From: Planctomycetaceae bacterium
GTDB lineage: Bacteria; Planctomycetota; Planctomycetia; Pirellulales; Pirellulaceae
DNA: 58,135 nucleotides
NCBI GenBank assembly: GCA_024642205.1
Contig: JAHEBQ010000020.1
Location: 39,051 to 97,185, forward strand
Direction of reading: 5' to 3'
Position 1 is the stretch's first letter, and each line of letters starts with the position of its first letter. The notes under the pieces were generated by a model, which saw only the letters and a list, made by a program, of their open reading frames with translations, had not been told where the DNA came from and did no database searches. Both the position numbers and the translations under genes were made by a program. Below are positions 44,004-53,100 of this stretch, in pieces.

Positions 44004-45902
44004 CTATTTGAGCAACTCCGCCACGTCCGTTTTCTGATTTTCTACGGCCATCGACATTGCCGTCATCCCGGCGCCGGTGACGCGACCTGTTTCGGCGCCG
44101 TGTTGAAGCAGTTCCCTGAGCGCGTCTGTGTGTCCACGATAGGCCGCTTTGTGGAGTGGGGTCCACCCATCGGAATCGGTTGCATTGGCATCGGCTCCGG
44201 ATTCCAGCAATTGACGAACGATTCCAGCGTGCCCATTCCAGGCAGCAGCATGCAGGGGGGAATATCCCGTCTTGGTCCGAATATCTGAATGGTCGGTCTT
44301 GCTTAACAAAACAGCAACCGCTTCTCCGGCACCATTCCAGGCCGCGAGGTGCAATGCAGATTGACCGCTTGAGTCTATTCTCGCCAGATCCGCTCCCGCG
44401 TCGACCAGCAAACGCACAACATTCCCATGTCCTGACTCCGAAGCAACCATTAAGGGCGTCAATCCATCCTCGTTTGCCTGATCAAATTCCGCTTTGTTCG
44501 CGATCAGCAGATCAACTATCTCCACGTGCCCATTGGCCGCAGCCAACTGAATTGGTGACCTACCGAACGGATCTGGACGATTGATTTCAGCTTTGTGTTC
44601 AGCGACCAGCCGGGTCATCGTCTTAATTAGTCCGTGTTTCGCAGCCCAGTGTATCAGGGAACCGTCCCCTAAATCAAAATTCAATCCTTCCGATTTTTCG
44701 ACGAGCAGTTCAACGGCTTCAAAAAAATCATGTTTTGCCGCCATTTCGACCGGCGTTTCTTTCGCGTTGTTTCTGCGGTTAAAATCGGACTGGTGGTCAA
44801 TTAACAGTTTGATTGAATCGATGAATTCTTGACGGCGTTCAGGTTCAATGACTCCGCCACCAAACAGGCTCGCCCCCAGTTGTGCAGCAAGATGGAGGGG
44901 CGTGTCGCCTTGCTGGTTCTGGACGTTTGCTTTTGCGCCATTGTCAAGCAATACTTTGAGTAACAGGGGATTTCCCATCATTGCCGGGTAGCAGATAACG
45001 GGATCTTCCTTGTTCTGACCCGGCAGTGAAATGAAATCGTTCGGGTCGGCCCCTCGTGCCAGCAACAACTGAACGATGCCTGCATTATTTCTGGCAACAG
45101 CCAATTGCAAAGGAGTCTGCGACTGCATATCGCGCAAATCAACGTCTTCGAACCGGTCAATCAACGCATTTACCACATCGAGCCGATTGGATTGGCAGGC
45201 CAGATGAAGCGCCGTTTGCGCCTGCCGGTTGCGGACCAACGGATCGACCCCTCGTGCCAACAGTTCCTCCACGAGCCTGGCTGATGAATTACAAGCGGCG
45301 AGCAACGGAGTTGAACCTTGTTTGTCGACGGCGGCAAGGTCAGCCCCGGCTTTGATCAGACGCAACCCGCATTCCGTTCGCCCGTAATACCCGGCCAGGT
45401 GCAACGGCGTTTGGTCACTGGAATTAACCGCGTTGACATTGGCTCCTTTAACCAATAGCCGATCAAGGTTTTCCGGACTCGAATTCTGGTACATGACCGC
45501 GTACATCAAAGGCGTTGCGCGGTTTCTATCGCCGGCATTGACGTCTTTGGTTTTTTCCAGGACCAGCTCAACCGTTTCGGGGTTGCCTCGCGACAAGGCA
45601 CTATGCAGCGCCGTGATCTTTTGCGGATTCCTGTCGTCCAACGGTGCGCCCAATTCCAACATCAACTTGACGACCTCGGGTTTGCCTTGTTGAATCGCAA
45701 GATGCAGCGGCGCCACTTGCGATGGGGGCAGGGGATCAGCCAATAATTTTGAGTCGCTCGCAACCAGCTTGCGAATCATCGCGGCATCGCCTTGAGCAAT
45801 GGCTTGTTGAAACGGGCTTTGACCGCGCGAGCAGTTTGGCAACAAAACCAATACAAGGCAAATCGCGATACCACTGCGAGTCAGCTCCAACAGGCTCTTC
45901 AT
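44004..45902 (-). CDS. Secreted ankyrin-repeat protein, about 17 repeats
   Basis: A 632-residue protein made almost entirely of ankyrin repeats of about 33 residues, for example DQTPLHLAGYYGRTECGL, YSPLHAAAWNGHAGIVRQL and GWTPLHKAAYRGHTDALREL. The ATG at 45902 gives a signal peptide (LTRSGIAICLVLVLLPNCSRG); a start six codons upstream is possible. The LPNC stretch is not a proper lipobox, so a lipoprotein is unlikely. Ankyrin arrays bind other proteins; in the periplasm or on the surface the partner is unknown. The final repeat ends MAVENQKTDVAELLK. Downstream of the FHA gene on the same strand, with a 30-bp gap, so both may be co-transcribed. Confidence 0.9.
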   Translation of the reverse strand: MKSLLELTRSGIAICLVLVLLPNCSRGQSPFQQAIAQGDAAMIRKLVASDSKLLADPLPPSQVAPLHLAIQQGKPEVVKLMLELGAPLDDRNPQKITALHSALSRGNPETVELVLEKTKDVNAGDRNRATPLMYAVMYQNSSPENLDRLLVKGANVNAVNSSDQTPLHLAGYYGRTECGLRLIKAGADLAAVDKQGSTPLLAACNSSARLVEELLARGVDPLVRNRQAQTALHLACQSNRLDVVNALIDRFEDVDLRDMQSQTPLQLAVARNNAGIVQLLLARGADPNDFISLPGQNKEDPVICYPAMMGNPLLLKVLLDNGAKANVQNQQGDTPLHLAAQLGASLFGGGVIEPERRQEFIDSIKLLIDHQSDFNRRNNAKETPVEMAAKHDFFEAVELLVEKSEGLNFDLGDGSLIHWAAKHGLIKTMTRLVAEHKAEINRPDPFGRSPIQLAAANGHVEIVDLLIANKAEFDQANEDGLTPLMVASESGHGNVVRLLVDAGADLARIDSSGQSALHLAAWNGAGEAVAVLLSKTDHSDIRTKTGYSPLHAAAWNGHAGIVRQLLESGADANATDSDGWTPLHKAAYRGHTDALRELLQHGAETGRVTGAGMTAMSMAVENQKTDVAELLK

Positions 45903-45932
45903 CAAACCGTCCTGTCTCAAACAACATTACAC

Positions 45933-46586
45933 TTACGGATTGCTGATCCGGCGAAGATACTCGGCCAACCGAGCCTGGACGTCAAGTACCTTTTGCCATT
46001 GCTCGGCCGTCAACTCGACTCTTTTCTTCTGCTTGTCGATTTCCACGTCGGCAACGACGCGACGGATGTGCATGTGAAGGAACTCGATCATTTCGGAAAG
46101 CTGAGCGGCCTGTCCGGGTGAAAGTCGTTCAGGCAGTTTGGGAGGATCGAGATCAAGCAACGCCAACTGGTAATTCGGATCGTCTTTCCAGTCGTTTTTG
46201 ACCGCCAGTTTTTCGGCGGATGGCTTGGAACCCGGTTCGATCGCGTCGACCTTGTTAGCCGCACTCAATCGTTCGAGTCGTTCATTGATTTCAACCCGCG
46301 TCCCAAAAATCAATGTGCTTCGGCCAACAGTGATCAAATCGCCATGGCGGAGGATGCGAAGCTGAACGTCTTCATTGTTGACCTTTGAGCCGTTTGTGCT
46401 TTCCAGGTCGGTGAGAACCAGGTCATCATGGTCTTTTTGAATTTTGAGGTGGAAGCGGGAGATCCGCTCATCGTTGAGCTGGATGGTGTTTCCTTCTTCA
46501 CGTCCGATCGTGACAGGGACCTCGATGTCTTCAAACACCTTTCCGCGGTCAGCGCCGTCCAACACCCTCAAAGTAATTGTTGCCAT
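45933..46586 (-). CDS. FHA-domain protein
   Basis: A 217-residue cytoplasmic protein that should bind phosphothreonine peptides. The ATG at 46586 (MATITLRVLDGADRG) fits the family start; the longer open frame upstream is not protein-like. The FHA domain is residues about 3-95: VTIGREEGNTIQLNDERISR carries the phosphate-binding Arg and Ser, then FHLKIQKDHDDLVLTDLES and the STNGSKVN turn with the conserved Asn. The C-terminal 110 residues are helical and charged (LSPGQAAQLSEMIEFLHMH, WQKVLDVQARLAEYLRRI), probably a coiled coil. It may read phosphorylation by the several kinases of this window, an inference from co-location only. The ankyrin gene follows directly. Confidence 0.9.
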   Translation of the reverse strand: MATITLRVLDGADRGKVFEDIEVPVTIGREEGNTIQLNDERISRFHLKIQKDHDDLVLTDLESTNGSKVNNEDVQLRILRHGDLITVGRSTLIFGTRVEINERLERLSAANKVDAIEPGSKPSAEKLAVKNDWKDDPNYQLALLDLDPPKLPERLSPGQAAQLSEMIEFLHMHIRRVVADVEIDKQKKRVELTAEQWQKVLDVQARLAEYLRRISNP

Positions 46587-47162
46587 CCGATTCTTGCCTT
46601 GAAACGTCCGGGGTGTTTGAACCGCGTCGTGGTCATGAGACTTGCCTGTAACTGGATATTGTATCACAAGCCCGCCCCAACGCTTTAAAACGGGCCCTTT
46701 TCCCTCGGGAAAAGTCCAGATTTCAGACGTCACTTGGTGCGTCGGTATCAAAAGGGCAAACAATACGGGGTCCGTTAACGGCGTCAAAAGTTCCTAAATC
46801 AGTTTGGCACGCTGAGGAGCTGGCTGGAAATATCCAGCGAATTCTGATGGACATGCGTTGAACAAAAGAAAAAATTCCGTATTCTAGCGGTTGAGTTGAC
46901 GATGAACTCCCAACTTGAATGGCTGAATCCTGAAGATGTGTCGCTGGTTTTTGGTGGGGGACCCAGATTCTGAGGAAGCCAGTCTGATTGTTGACGCCTT
47001 CGCGAATTGGATTTGTCGTAAAGAAATCAAATCGGAATACCGATTCTTAGGAGATTGGAATCCGGATTCATTCCCGTTGCCAGAAAGTGGAGCAACGGTA
47101 AAATCAAGTGAACTGTGATGAAAAGCGATCGTCAAATAGACGATCGACTGAATACAAAAAAC
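46587..47162. other. Intergenic region, about 575 bp, before tRNA-Arg
   Basis: Between the FHA gene (minus) and tRNA-Arg (plus). A 60-codon plus frame at 46936-47118 has no ribosome site. A short hairpin (GAGTT/AACTC) lies near 46891. The tRNA promoter must lie in its last part, but I cannot assign it. Confidence 0.35.
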
Positions 47163-47236
<74 letters not shown>

Positions 47237-47286
47237 CTTAGTTTTCTTCGGGAAATAGCCAAATTTTGAGTTTGGTGATTTCCCGC

Positions 47287-47312
47287 GTCCGAGAAGTTGT
47301 CCGAGAACTTCT
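47287..47312. repeat. Direct and inverted repeats between tRNA and integrase stub
   Basis: GTCCGAGAAGTT is followed directly by GTCCGAGAACTT. AGAAGTT (47292-47298) and AACTTCT (47306-47312) also form a 7-bp stem with a 7-base loop. Such repeats next to an integrase start could be arm-type binding sites or an att-linked structure. Confidence 0.5.
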
Positions 47313-47421
47313 GTTAGAATGCCGGTTCAAGAGTCGATTGCAGTCGACCTTGAGCCTTTTGCGAACCCTTCATTCGCCTCTGTTGTGTCCCTTTCCTGGA
47401 TTCGAATAGAGGAGTTCTATC

Positions 47422-47499
47422 GTGGCTCATTTCCCAAAGCCGTTTTTCAAACAGGCTCGCGAAAGCTGGTACGTCCAAATTGACCGCAAGGGTTCTTGA
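47422..47499 (+). pseudogene. Tyrosine integrase, first 25 codons only
   Basis: The frame begins with GTG at 47422 behind AGGAG (47409-47413) and reads MAHFPKPFFKQARESWYVQ, then IDRKGS and a stop. The pattern PKPFF-x-R-x-WYVQI is the characteristic N-terminus of tyrosine recombinases of planctomycete islands. The open frame ends where the truncated IS3 sequence begins, so the rest of the integrase is lost. The codons agree with that family; no catalytic part remains. It lies 186 bp after the tRNA-Arg gene in the same direction. Confidence 0.7.
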
Positions 47500-47707
47500 A
47501 AAGCGATCCATAACGCCGTCGATGAGCATGGAAACTCTTTACAATCAAAGGCAGAAGTCTCTTGTCTTCTTCCTCCAGTGGCGACAAATCAAATCGTTTC
47601 CAACGTTGAAAGGAAGGTCGTGCAAAATCAAGGAATTCGCAAATCTCGCGCTCCGAAGCGATCTCTTCTTCAATTATGCCTTGGGCAACGGGATAAATTT
47701 CAGTCAC
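47500..47707 (-). pseudogene. IS3-family orfB, truncated N-terminal part
   Basis: Starts with GTG at 47707, overlapping the orfA stop in a GTGA arrangement typical of coupled IS3 frames. It reads SEREICEFLDFARPSFQRW and then LIVKSFHAHRRRYG, the helical DNA-binding N-terminal part of IS3 OrfB. It breaks off just after HRRRYGS, before the DDE core, where the integrase stub begins on the other strand. The catalytic domain is missing, so it cannot transpose. Confidence 0.8.
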
Positions 47708-48000
47708 TCTTGCCGGCCGAAAATGACCAAAGCTTTTTTTAAGACATCTCGTTCCCGCTCAACTCGTCTCAGTTCAGATTCGAGTTCCTGCACACGAGAA
47801 TCCAGCAACTCACCAACCGGGCCAGCGTTCTCGAGCTGCTGCCGCTTCCAACGGTAAAGCAGATTAGTTCCTGAGATACCAAGTCGATCAACGATCGACT
47901 GAGCCGAGTGACCATCGAAAAGCATCTGAACTGCTTCGGCTTTGAAATCATCGTCATACGAACGCCGTGTTCGCGGTTTAGGCTGTTTCTTCCGTGACAT
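47704..48000 (-). CDS. IS3-family transposase OrfA
   Basis: A 98-residue DNA-binding subunit of an IS3-family element. It starts MSRKKQPKPRTRRSYDDDFK, with the helix-turn-helix AVQMLFDGHSAQSIVDRLG and the LYRWKRQQL segment. A leucine-zipper-like end (RVQELESELRRVERERDVLKKAL) finishes in the GRQE stop. OrfA is intact, but its partner orfB is cut, so the element is dead. This OrfA differs from those at 49.8 and 56.8 kb, so three distinct IS3 groups are present here. The upstream terminal repeat is not recognisable. Confidence 0.85.
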   Translation of the reverse strand: MSRKKQPKPRTRRSYDDDFKAEAVQMLFDGHSAQSIVDRLGISGTNLLYRWKRQQLENAGPVGELLDSRVQELESELRRVERERDVLKKALVIFGRQE

Positions 48001-48169
48001 CTTGAGGCTCCCTGGGGTCTTCCCATTTTAGGCCCCGCGTGGCCCCCTAAACCAGCACCACCTCATAGATTCCCAAATCTTATCAATTTTTCAAATACCA
48101 ACTCTGCGCTGTAGTACTAGTCAGGGTGCTTCCGCACTCGGATGCCCGTTTGAATCTCCCAAGCCACTC

Positions 48170-49231
48170 TCAATTGGGGCGTAGCACTTCGACGTAGCTG
48201 TCCAGCAATCGTGCATCTTGCGGTTCCAGCTTCGATTGCGGACCAGTGATCTTCCGATGCAACGCATCATGAATCCGTTTGCCTGCCTCAAAATTGCCGC
48301 GTTCGCGAGCCTCATTGAGCGCTTTTACATTCGCTGTCAGTGACCTTTGAGTCCCATGATCTACCCTCATCGAAGAAATGAACTCGGCGACGCTCTCAGT
48401 AGAAAACAGCTCGGCAGGATCGCCGGACAAATCGCCGAATGAAACTTCAAAATCACTTTCGCCAATCCCTTCGATTGTGGCCGCATCCCTAAGAGCATTT
48501 TTCATGATCGTCAATACTCTTGGATCGTTTAGCCTCGGTGTCATCAGCTCATTCCATTCATCGTTGTCAAATTTGGCGTCATTGTTAGTATCAATGATGG
48601 AAAACGCCTCAAACGCAGAAAATGGGTCTTTCAATGTTGGCAAGACAGCTTTACTTTGTTCAGGATCATCCGCTTCAGCAAGCAGTTCCGCAATCGCGGA
48701 CTGCACTCGGATTTGAGCAAGTAATTCTCGATTTTCATGCGCCAAAACTGCGGCTTCATCTTCGCCAAGAATTTCGGAAACGCATGTAAAGTCATCAAGG
48801 TCGCATGTCATTTGAATGATGGCCGTGCAATCGCACTTGTAGGGAGCAATTGGACGAGCCAAGACTACAAATTCATCATGTTTTGCCGAGACAATCATGT
48901 ATTCATATGAATAGAAATAATCCGTCAGATGTGTACCGTCCCAATCGAACATATCGCCAACATGGTGATCAGAATAGTAATCTGAATTGACAAATTCCTC
49001 TGTGGTAATCGGAGTTAGATGATAAGGATCCCATTGTAGATAAGCTCCAAGTGCGACGGCAAACGTCTCTAAATTGTCCTCAACGGCATTTTGGCGTTGC
49101 GATTTTGCACCACTCTTCAGAGTTGGCAATATCACACTGGTTAAAAGGCCTATTATTGCGATGACGACCAACAGCTCGACCAGCGTAAATCCTCGTCGTG
49201 TAGATTGAATGCCGTTTGTTATTCTTGACAT
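48170..49231 (-). CDS. Prepilin-like protein with EF-hand-like loop
   Basis: A 353-residue type IV pilin-like protein. The N-terminus RRGFTLVELLVVIAIIGLL is a standard prepilin signal, to be cut before Phe by a prepilin peptidase, with the conserved Glu at +5. The mature body is acidic and much longer than a normal pseudopilin. A clear EF-hand loop lies at about residue 220: DTNNDAKFDNDE, with Asp/Asn at positions 1, 3, 5 and 9 and Glu at 12. Cysteines cluster in CDCTAIIQMTC. The C-terminal third is helical and charged. A second prepilin with EF-hand-like loops lies 5 kb away, and the TPR kinase is between them. Likely role: surface fibre or secretion subunit that binds calcium, by inference. 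Confidence 0.85.
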   Translation of the reverse strand: MSRITNGIQSTRRGFTLVELLVVIAIIGLLTSVILPTLKSGAKSQRQNAVEDNLETFAVALGAYLQWDPYHLTPITTEEFVNSDYYSDHHVGDMFDWDGTHLTDYFYSYEYMIVSAKHDEFVVLARPIAPYKCDCTAIIQMTCDLDDFTCVSEILGEDEAAVLAHENRELLAQIRVQSAIAELLAEADDPEQSKAVLPTLKDPFSAFEAFSIIDTNNDAKFDNDEWNELMTPRLNDPRVLTIMKNALRDAATIEGIGESDFEVSFGDLSGDPAELFSTESVAEFISSMRVDHGTQRSLTANVKALNEARERGNFEAGKRIHDALHRKITGPQSKLEPQDARLLDSYVEVLRPN

Positions 49232-49734
49232 TGAATTCCTCGGTAAACAAATTGATTTTTAAGATACAAGGAAAGGTTATGCTTCAGACAAATTAGTCAT
49301 AAATCCTAGCAGCAGACAGCAGCAACCAGCGATCATTTTGGATCGGAACGTGGCATTTCTAAAAACGCTTTGCGTCATTCCCTAAAATCAATGCGACAAC
49401 GGAGTGCCGTGCCGATCATGGTTTTTTTCAAGAAAACTGAATTTCCGTTTTGCAACTGGAATTGCTTTGGGTTCTCGGTGTACAGAACGGGACCAAAAAA
49501 TTTTCGGTCACTTAAAGATAGTCAATTTGCGGGATAATTCCATGTAAATCCCCGGATCATTGTGCCTGTCTTATCGGAAATCCTGGCACGCGCAAATTGC
49601 CACTGCCGCCGAACTGTGACGTGGAAACGCCTGGATCACGGCGACCTATTTGTGATTGACTGATTGAGATCATGCACCTGGAGTGCCCCCGTTTTCTGTA
49701 CCAGGGGTTATGAGAGTAAGGGTTGGCTAGCGCT
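49232..49734. other. Intergenic region, about 500 bp, nothing recognised
   Basis: Upstream of the prepilin gene (minus). AT-rich stretches and short poly-A/T runs are present and a promoter is likely close to 49240, but no reading frame, hairpin or repeat stands out. Confidence 0.35.
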
Positions 49735-49935
49735 TACGGCAGGTAGGCGGCAGTTTGGCTTCGGTCCCCTTCATGCCTCCGTACTGATTCCGCCAACGAT
49801 GGTACGTGGCTTCGCTGATTTCCAGCGTTTGCATCAACGCTGCAAGCTCCTTGCCCGAATTGAGGCTCGATTCCGCGTCACGCATTTTTTCACGATCTGT
49901 TCAAGGTTGTGCCGCTTTCGTTTCTTCTTTGTCAT
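49735..49935 (-). pseudogene. IS3-family orfA relic with one-base deletion
   Basis: The frame starts at ATG 49935 (MTKKKRKRHNLEQIVKK) and then breaks. One base further on, in the next frame, the expected sequence continues: LNSGKELAALMQTLEIS, then EATYHRWRNQYGGMKGTEAK. Both parts together match the common OrfA type with KKRHTPEQIVRKLRDAE and YHRWRNQYGGMK. A single base is missing after the AAAAAA run near 49885. No orfB remains. The relic directly abuts the kinase fossil on the other strand. Confidence 0.85.
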
Positions 49936-49948
49936 CAAAATTCTCCAA

Positions 49949-50115
49949 GTTGAGATCGAGCATCTATTGTTATGGGATGGATCGGATGACAAGTTGTTTG
50001 ATTTTGAATCAACGGAAACTGGGCCTGCAAGTATCGACACACCGATATTCTGGGTACTTTCGTTGGACCTTATAAGGTTTTGGGGAAACTCGGCGAGGGC
50101 GGAATGGGCGTGGTT
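49949..50115 (+). pseudogene. Fossil of a Ser/Thr kinase N-terminus
   Basis: Two frames joined by one shift near 50050. The first reads VEIEHLLLWDGSDDKLFDFE and then STETGPASIDTPI, similar to the TPR kinase residues AEIEELLAIDGQEDLLLDFQ. The second reads ILGTFVGPYKVLGKLGEGGM and then GVV, the nucleotide-binding loop of a kinase. The sequence stops at the very base where the convergent TPR kinase gene ends (stop codon 50115-50117). It is therefore a truncated, shifted relative of the neighbouring kinase. It is not detectable as one open frame. Confidence 0.75.
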
Positions 50116-53100
50116 CAATCTTCCTGTTGAACCAATTCCTTGGCCTCATTGAAAAGCTTGGCGATTTGATCTTCCGACGTTTTGTCGATTGGTTGCCCAA
50201 ATTGTGTTGACGCCTCGGCGAGCCATCGCCTGGCGTTTGCCTTGTTTCCTAGTTGCCAATGAATCATCGACAGGAACAATCGATCTTCCAGGGATACTTT
50301 TTCGAGCTTGTTCTTTTTTATTCGGGCATCGAGCGACTCCTGCCAAAATCCGGCTCGGTAGAAATAGATGCTTAGCCTGTTCAATTGACTAACTCGGTTG
50401 GAATTTGACTTCTGGAGCGGCTCAAGTTCCATTGCCTTGCGAAAACAGTCGGCAGCTTCCTCTGGTTGATCTTGAGCGAGCAACAAATTGCCCTGGTTGA
50501 TCCAGGCTTCGAGATGTTTGGGGTTCAAAAGCAACGCTTGGCGATTGACGGCGACCGCCTCCGAAGTTTTCTTGGTTTCGGTCAACACCAAAGCCAAATT
50601 GTGGTGGGCATTGGCCAGATCAGGTTGAATTTCAATTGCACGCCGATGATGGGTGATGGCCAGTTCATTTTCTCCTTTGGCATCCAGAGCCGCACCCAAA
50701 TTCGTATGCGCGAACGCACTGTCGGGCTGTAGTTCAAGAGACATGCGATATTGCTCAATGGCTCGGTCCAGCTGGCCAAGATCTTTCAAAACAAATCCCA
50801 GATTCAAGTGTGCCGAAGCCTTGCTGGAACCAAGTTCGATCGCTCGGCTGAACGCAACGACTGCTTCCTCAGACCTCCCCTGATTCATCAGCATGGTTCC
50901 CAAATTGAAATATCCATGCGGAACTCGTTCATCGATCCGGATTGCCTGTTGATAGCTCTCGATCGACTGATCGAGTTTATTACTTGCACGGAAACAATCT
51001 CCCAAAACGGTATGAAGCCTTGCAGTTCCGGGTTGCAACGCAATCGCGGCTCGTGCGCTCTCGATCGCTTCGTCATATTTCTTCAGATCCATCAAGACGA
51101 GCGCCTGGTTTGCATAAGCGCTGACCAACCGATCATCGATCTCAATCGCATTTTGAATCGACTCCAGGGATTCATCTAGCCTTCCAAGCTGACGGAGCGT
51201 CGCCCCGATCCCATTCAAGATCGGGGCGGAGTTGGGCGAAAGCTGCAGGGCCGTGTGCTTGTGAACCAGCGATTGCTCGGCTTTCCCGAGAAGGTCACAA
51301 ACAACCCCGCAGTTGTAGTGAGCCTTGGCGTCCTCCGGCCTGATTTTGACTGCCTCGCCAAAACAATCGAGCGCCTCTTCGTAGCGGCCCATTCTTTTGA
51401 AGACAATGCCAAGCGAATTATGGGCGATATCGTCACTGGGGTCGAGTTCGATTGCCTTACGGTAGGACGTGACAGCTTCCTCTAACCGGCCCAAGTCCGA
51501 AAGCTTCCGTCCCAGAGATCGGTGGCCAGAGGTCCACCCGGGATCGAGCTCGACCGCATTCCTGTATGACTGGATCGCCGCGTCGTGTTGGCCAATGGCA
51601 CTTAATGCAACCGCAAGGTTGTTGTGAGCAATCACGTTTTGAGAATCAAAACTCAATGCCAAGCGGGCGCAATTGATGGCTTCGTCAAACCTTGATTGCT
51701 GGTAAAGAGCTCGTCCCAAATTGACCAGAAGGGCAGGATTGTCCGGGCGAGTCGCGATCGCAGCGCGGTTGAACAGCTCAGATTGAACGGGATCCAGGGC
51801 CGTAACGGCCAATTCGTGCAGGACGCGAGTGTCATTGCGGAATCGAACACCAGCCGTTTTGAGAAACTCGGCGACTAGTTCGTTTTGGTTCTCCGCTCTC
51901 AAGACATTCAGGAGGATTACCACATCACTGGCCGACATAGTTTCCATGGGCGCCGCGTCGATCAACTGTTCCAGTTGATCAAATTGCCGATCGAGCCAAA
52001 CGTTGCGAACTTGTGTTCGCCAAGGGTGCGAATCAACGGCATTGGCAATATCCATGATTTTTCGCCAGCGATCGCGATCTACGTGGATGCATGTGACTGC
52101 CCAACCGGACAAACCGTCGATCAATGCAACGAGAATTTCAGGATGCGCGTGCAAAAGATCAGCTGCTTCTCGCGCATCGACATCGCCGATCGAGATACCT
52201 AGCTCGGAGAACGCATTTGAATAGATTGACTCGACGCGTTTGTTGTCGAATCCGCCTTCGCGCCAGTCGTTGGTTTGGAGATACGCATTTTCAAGTTTTT
52301 GGACAATCGTTAAGTCATGCAAAACTCGAGAGGCCTCTCGGCGCAGGTTGTCGCTTGGCAAGCCTGCCTTTTTTACAACTTCAACGCGTTGAGCAACGAC
52401 GAAGGCATCATGCCATCGCTGTTCGCCCATCAAACTGCTGGTTTGATTCAGGATCGACTCAAGTTGACCATCGGCAATGAGTTGACGCGACTGTCGATCT
52501 CTGGCGATCCAGCCCAGGCTACTGCCAATCGCGGCGACCGACACTAGCAGTGCCAGTCCGATCAAGGCAGCCGTAGTGATGACCCGCGCATTTCGCCGCA
52601 CAAACTTTTTGACCTTGTACGCCGTTGAAGGGGGGCAAGCCTGAACAGGCTCATCGTTGAGATAACGCTGTACGTCCGCAGCGAATTCTGAAGCGGACTC
52701 GTACCGCCCGCTGCGATCCTTGGCCAACGCTTTCAGGGCAATCCAGTCCAACTCGCCATGCAAAACAGCAGCCAGTTTCTTAGGTTCGATACGTCGATTG
52801 GCTGCGACAACCTCAATCGTTTCGACTTCACTGATCCGTGTGCTGAGATTCGGGGGCTCCTCTTCGCGGATAATCCGAAGGCGTTCGTCCCAAGCGGCGG
52901 AGGACAATCGCTTTTTGTCAAAGGGTGTTGCGCCGGTGAGCAGCTCATACAACAAAACTCCAAGCGAGTAGATGTCGCTGCGAGTATCGATGTCCTCCTG
53001 ATTGAGCTTCGCTTGCTCCGGGCTCATATAATCGATCGTTCCTACAAGCTGCCCGAACTCGGTAAAAACGGTCTGTTCAGTCAGTCGTTGGCTGAGAGCT

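Noticed and set aside
45840..45902. Lipoprotein signal on the ankyrin protein
   Set aside because: The residues before Cys are LPN, not a proper lipobox, so a normal signal peptide is more likely.
46936..47118. 60-codon plus frame before tRNA-Arg
   Set aside because: No ribosome site and no recognisable motif; it may be chance.
47237..47290. Second tRNA or direct duplicate of the tRNA 3' end (attR)
   Set aside because: No second copy of the TTCGAATCCTCCC segment was found in the window, so the other island end cannot be placed.
49664..50152. Plus-strand open frame of 162 codons
   Set aside because: It crosses the IS3 relic on the other strand and mixes two frames of the kinase fossil; the true signals are in the separate pieces.
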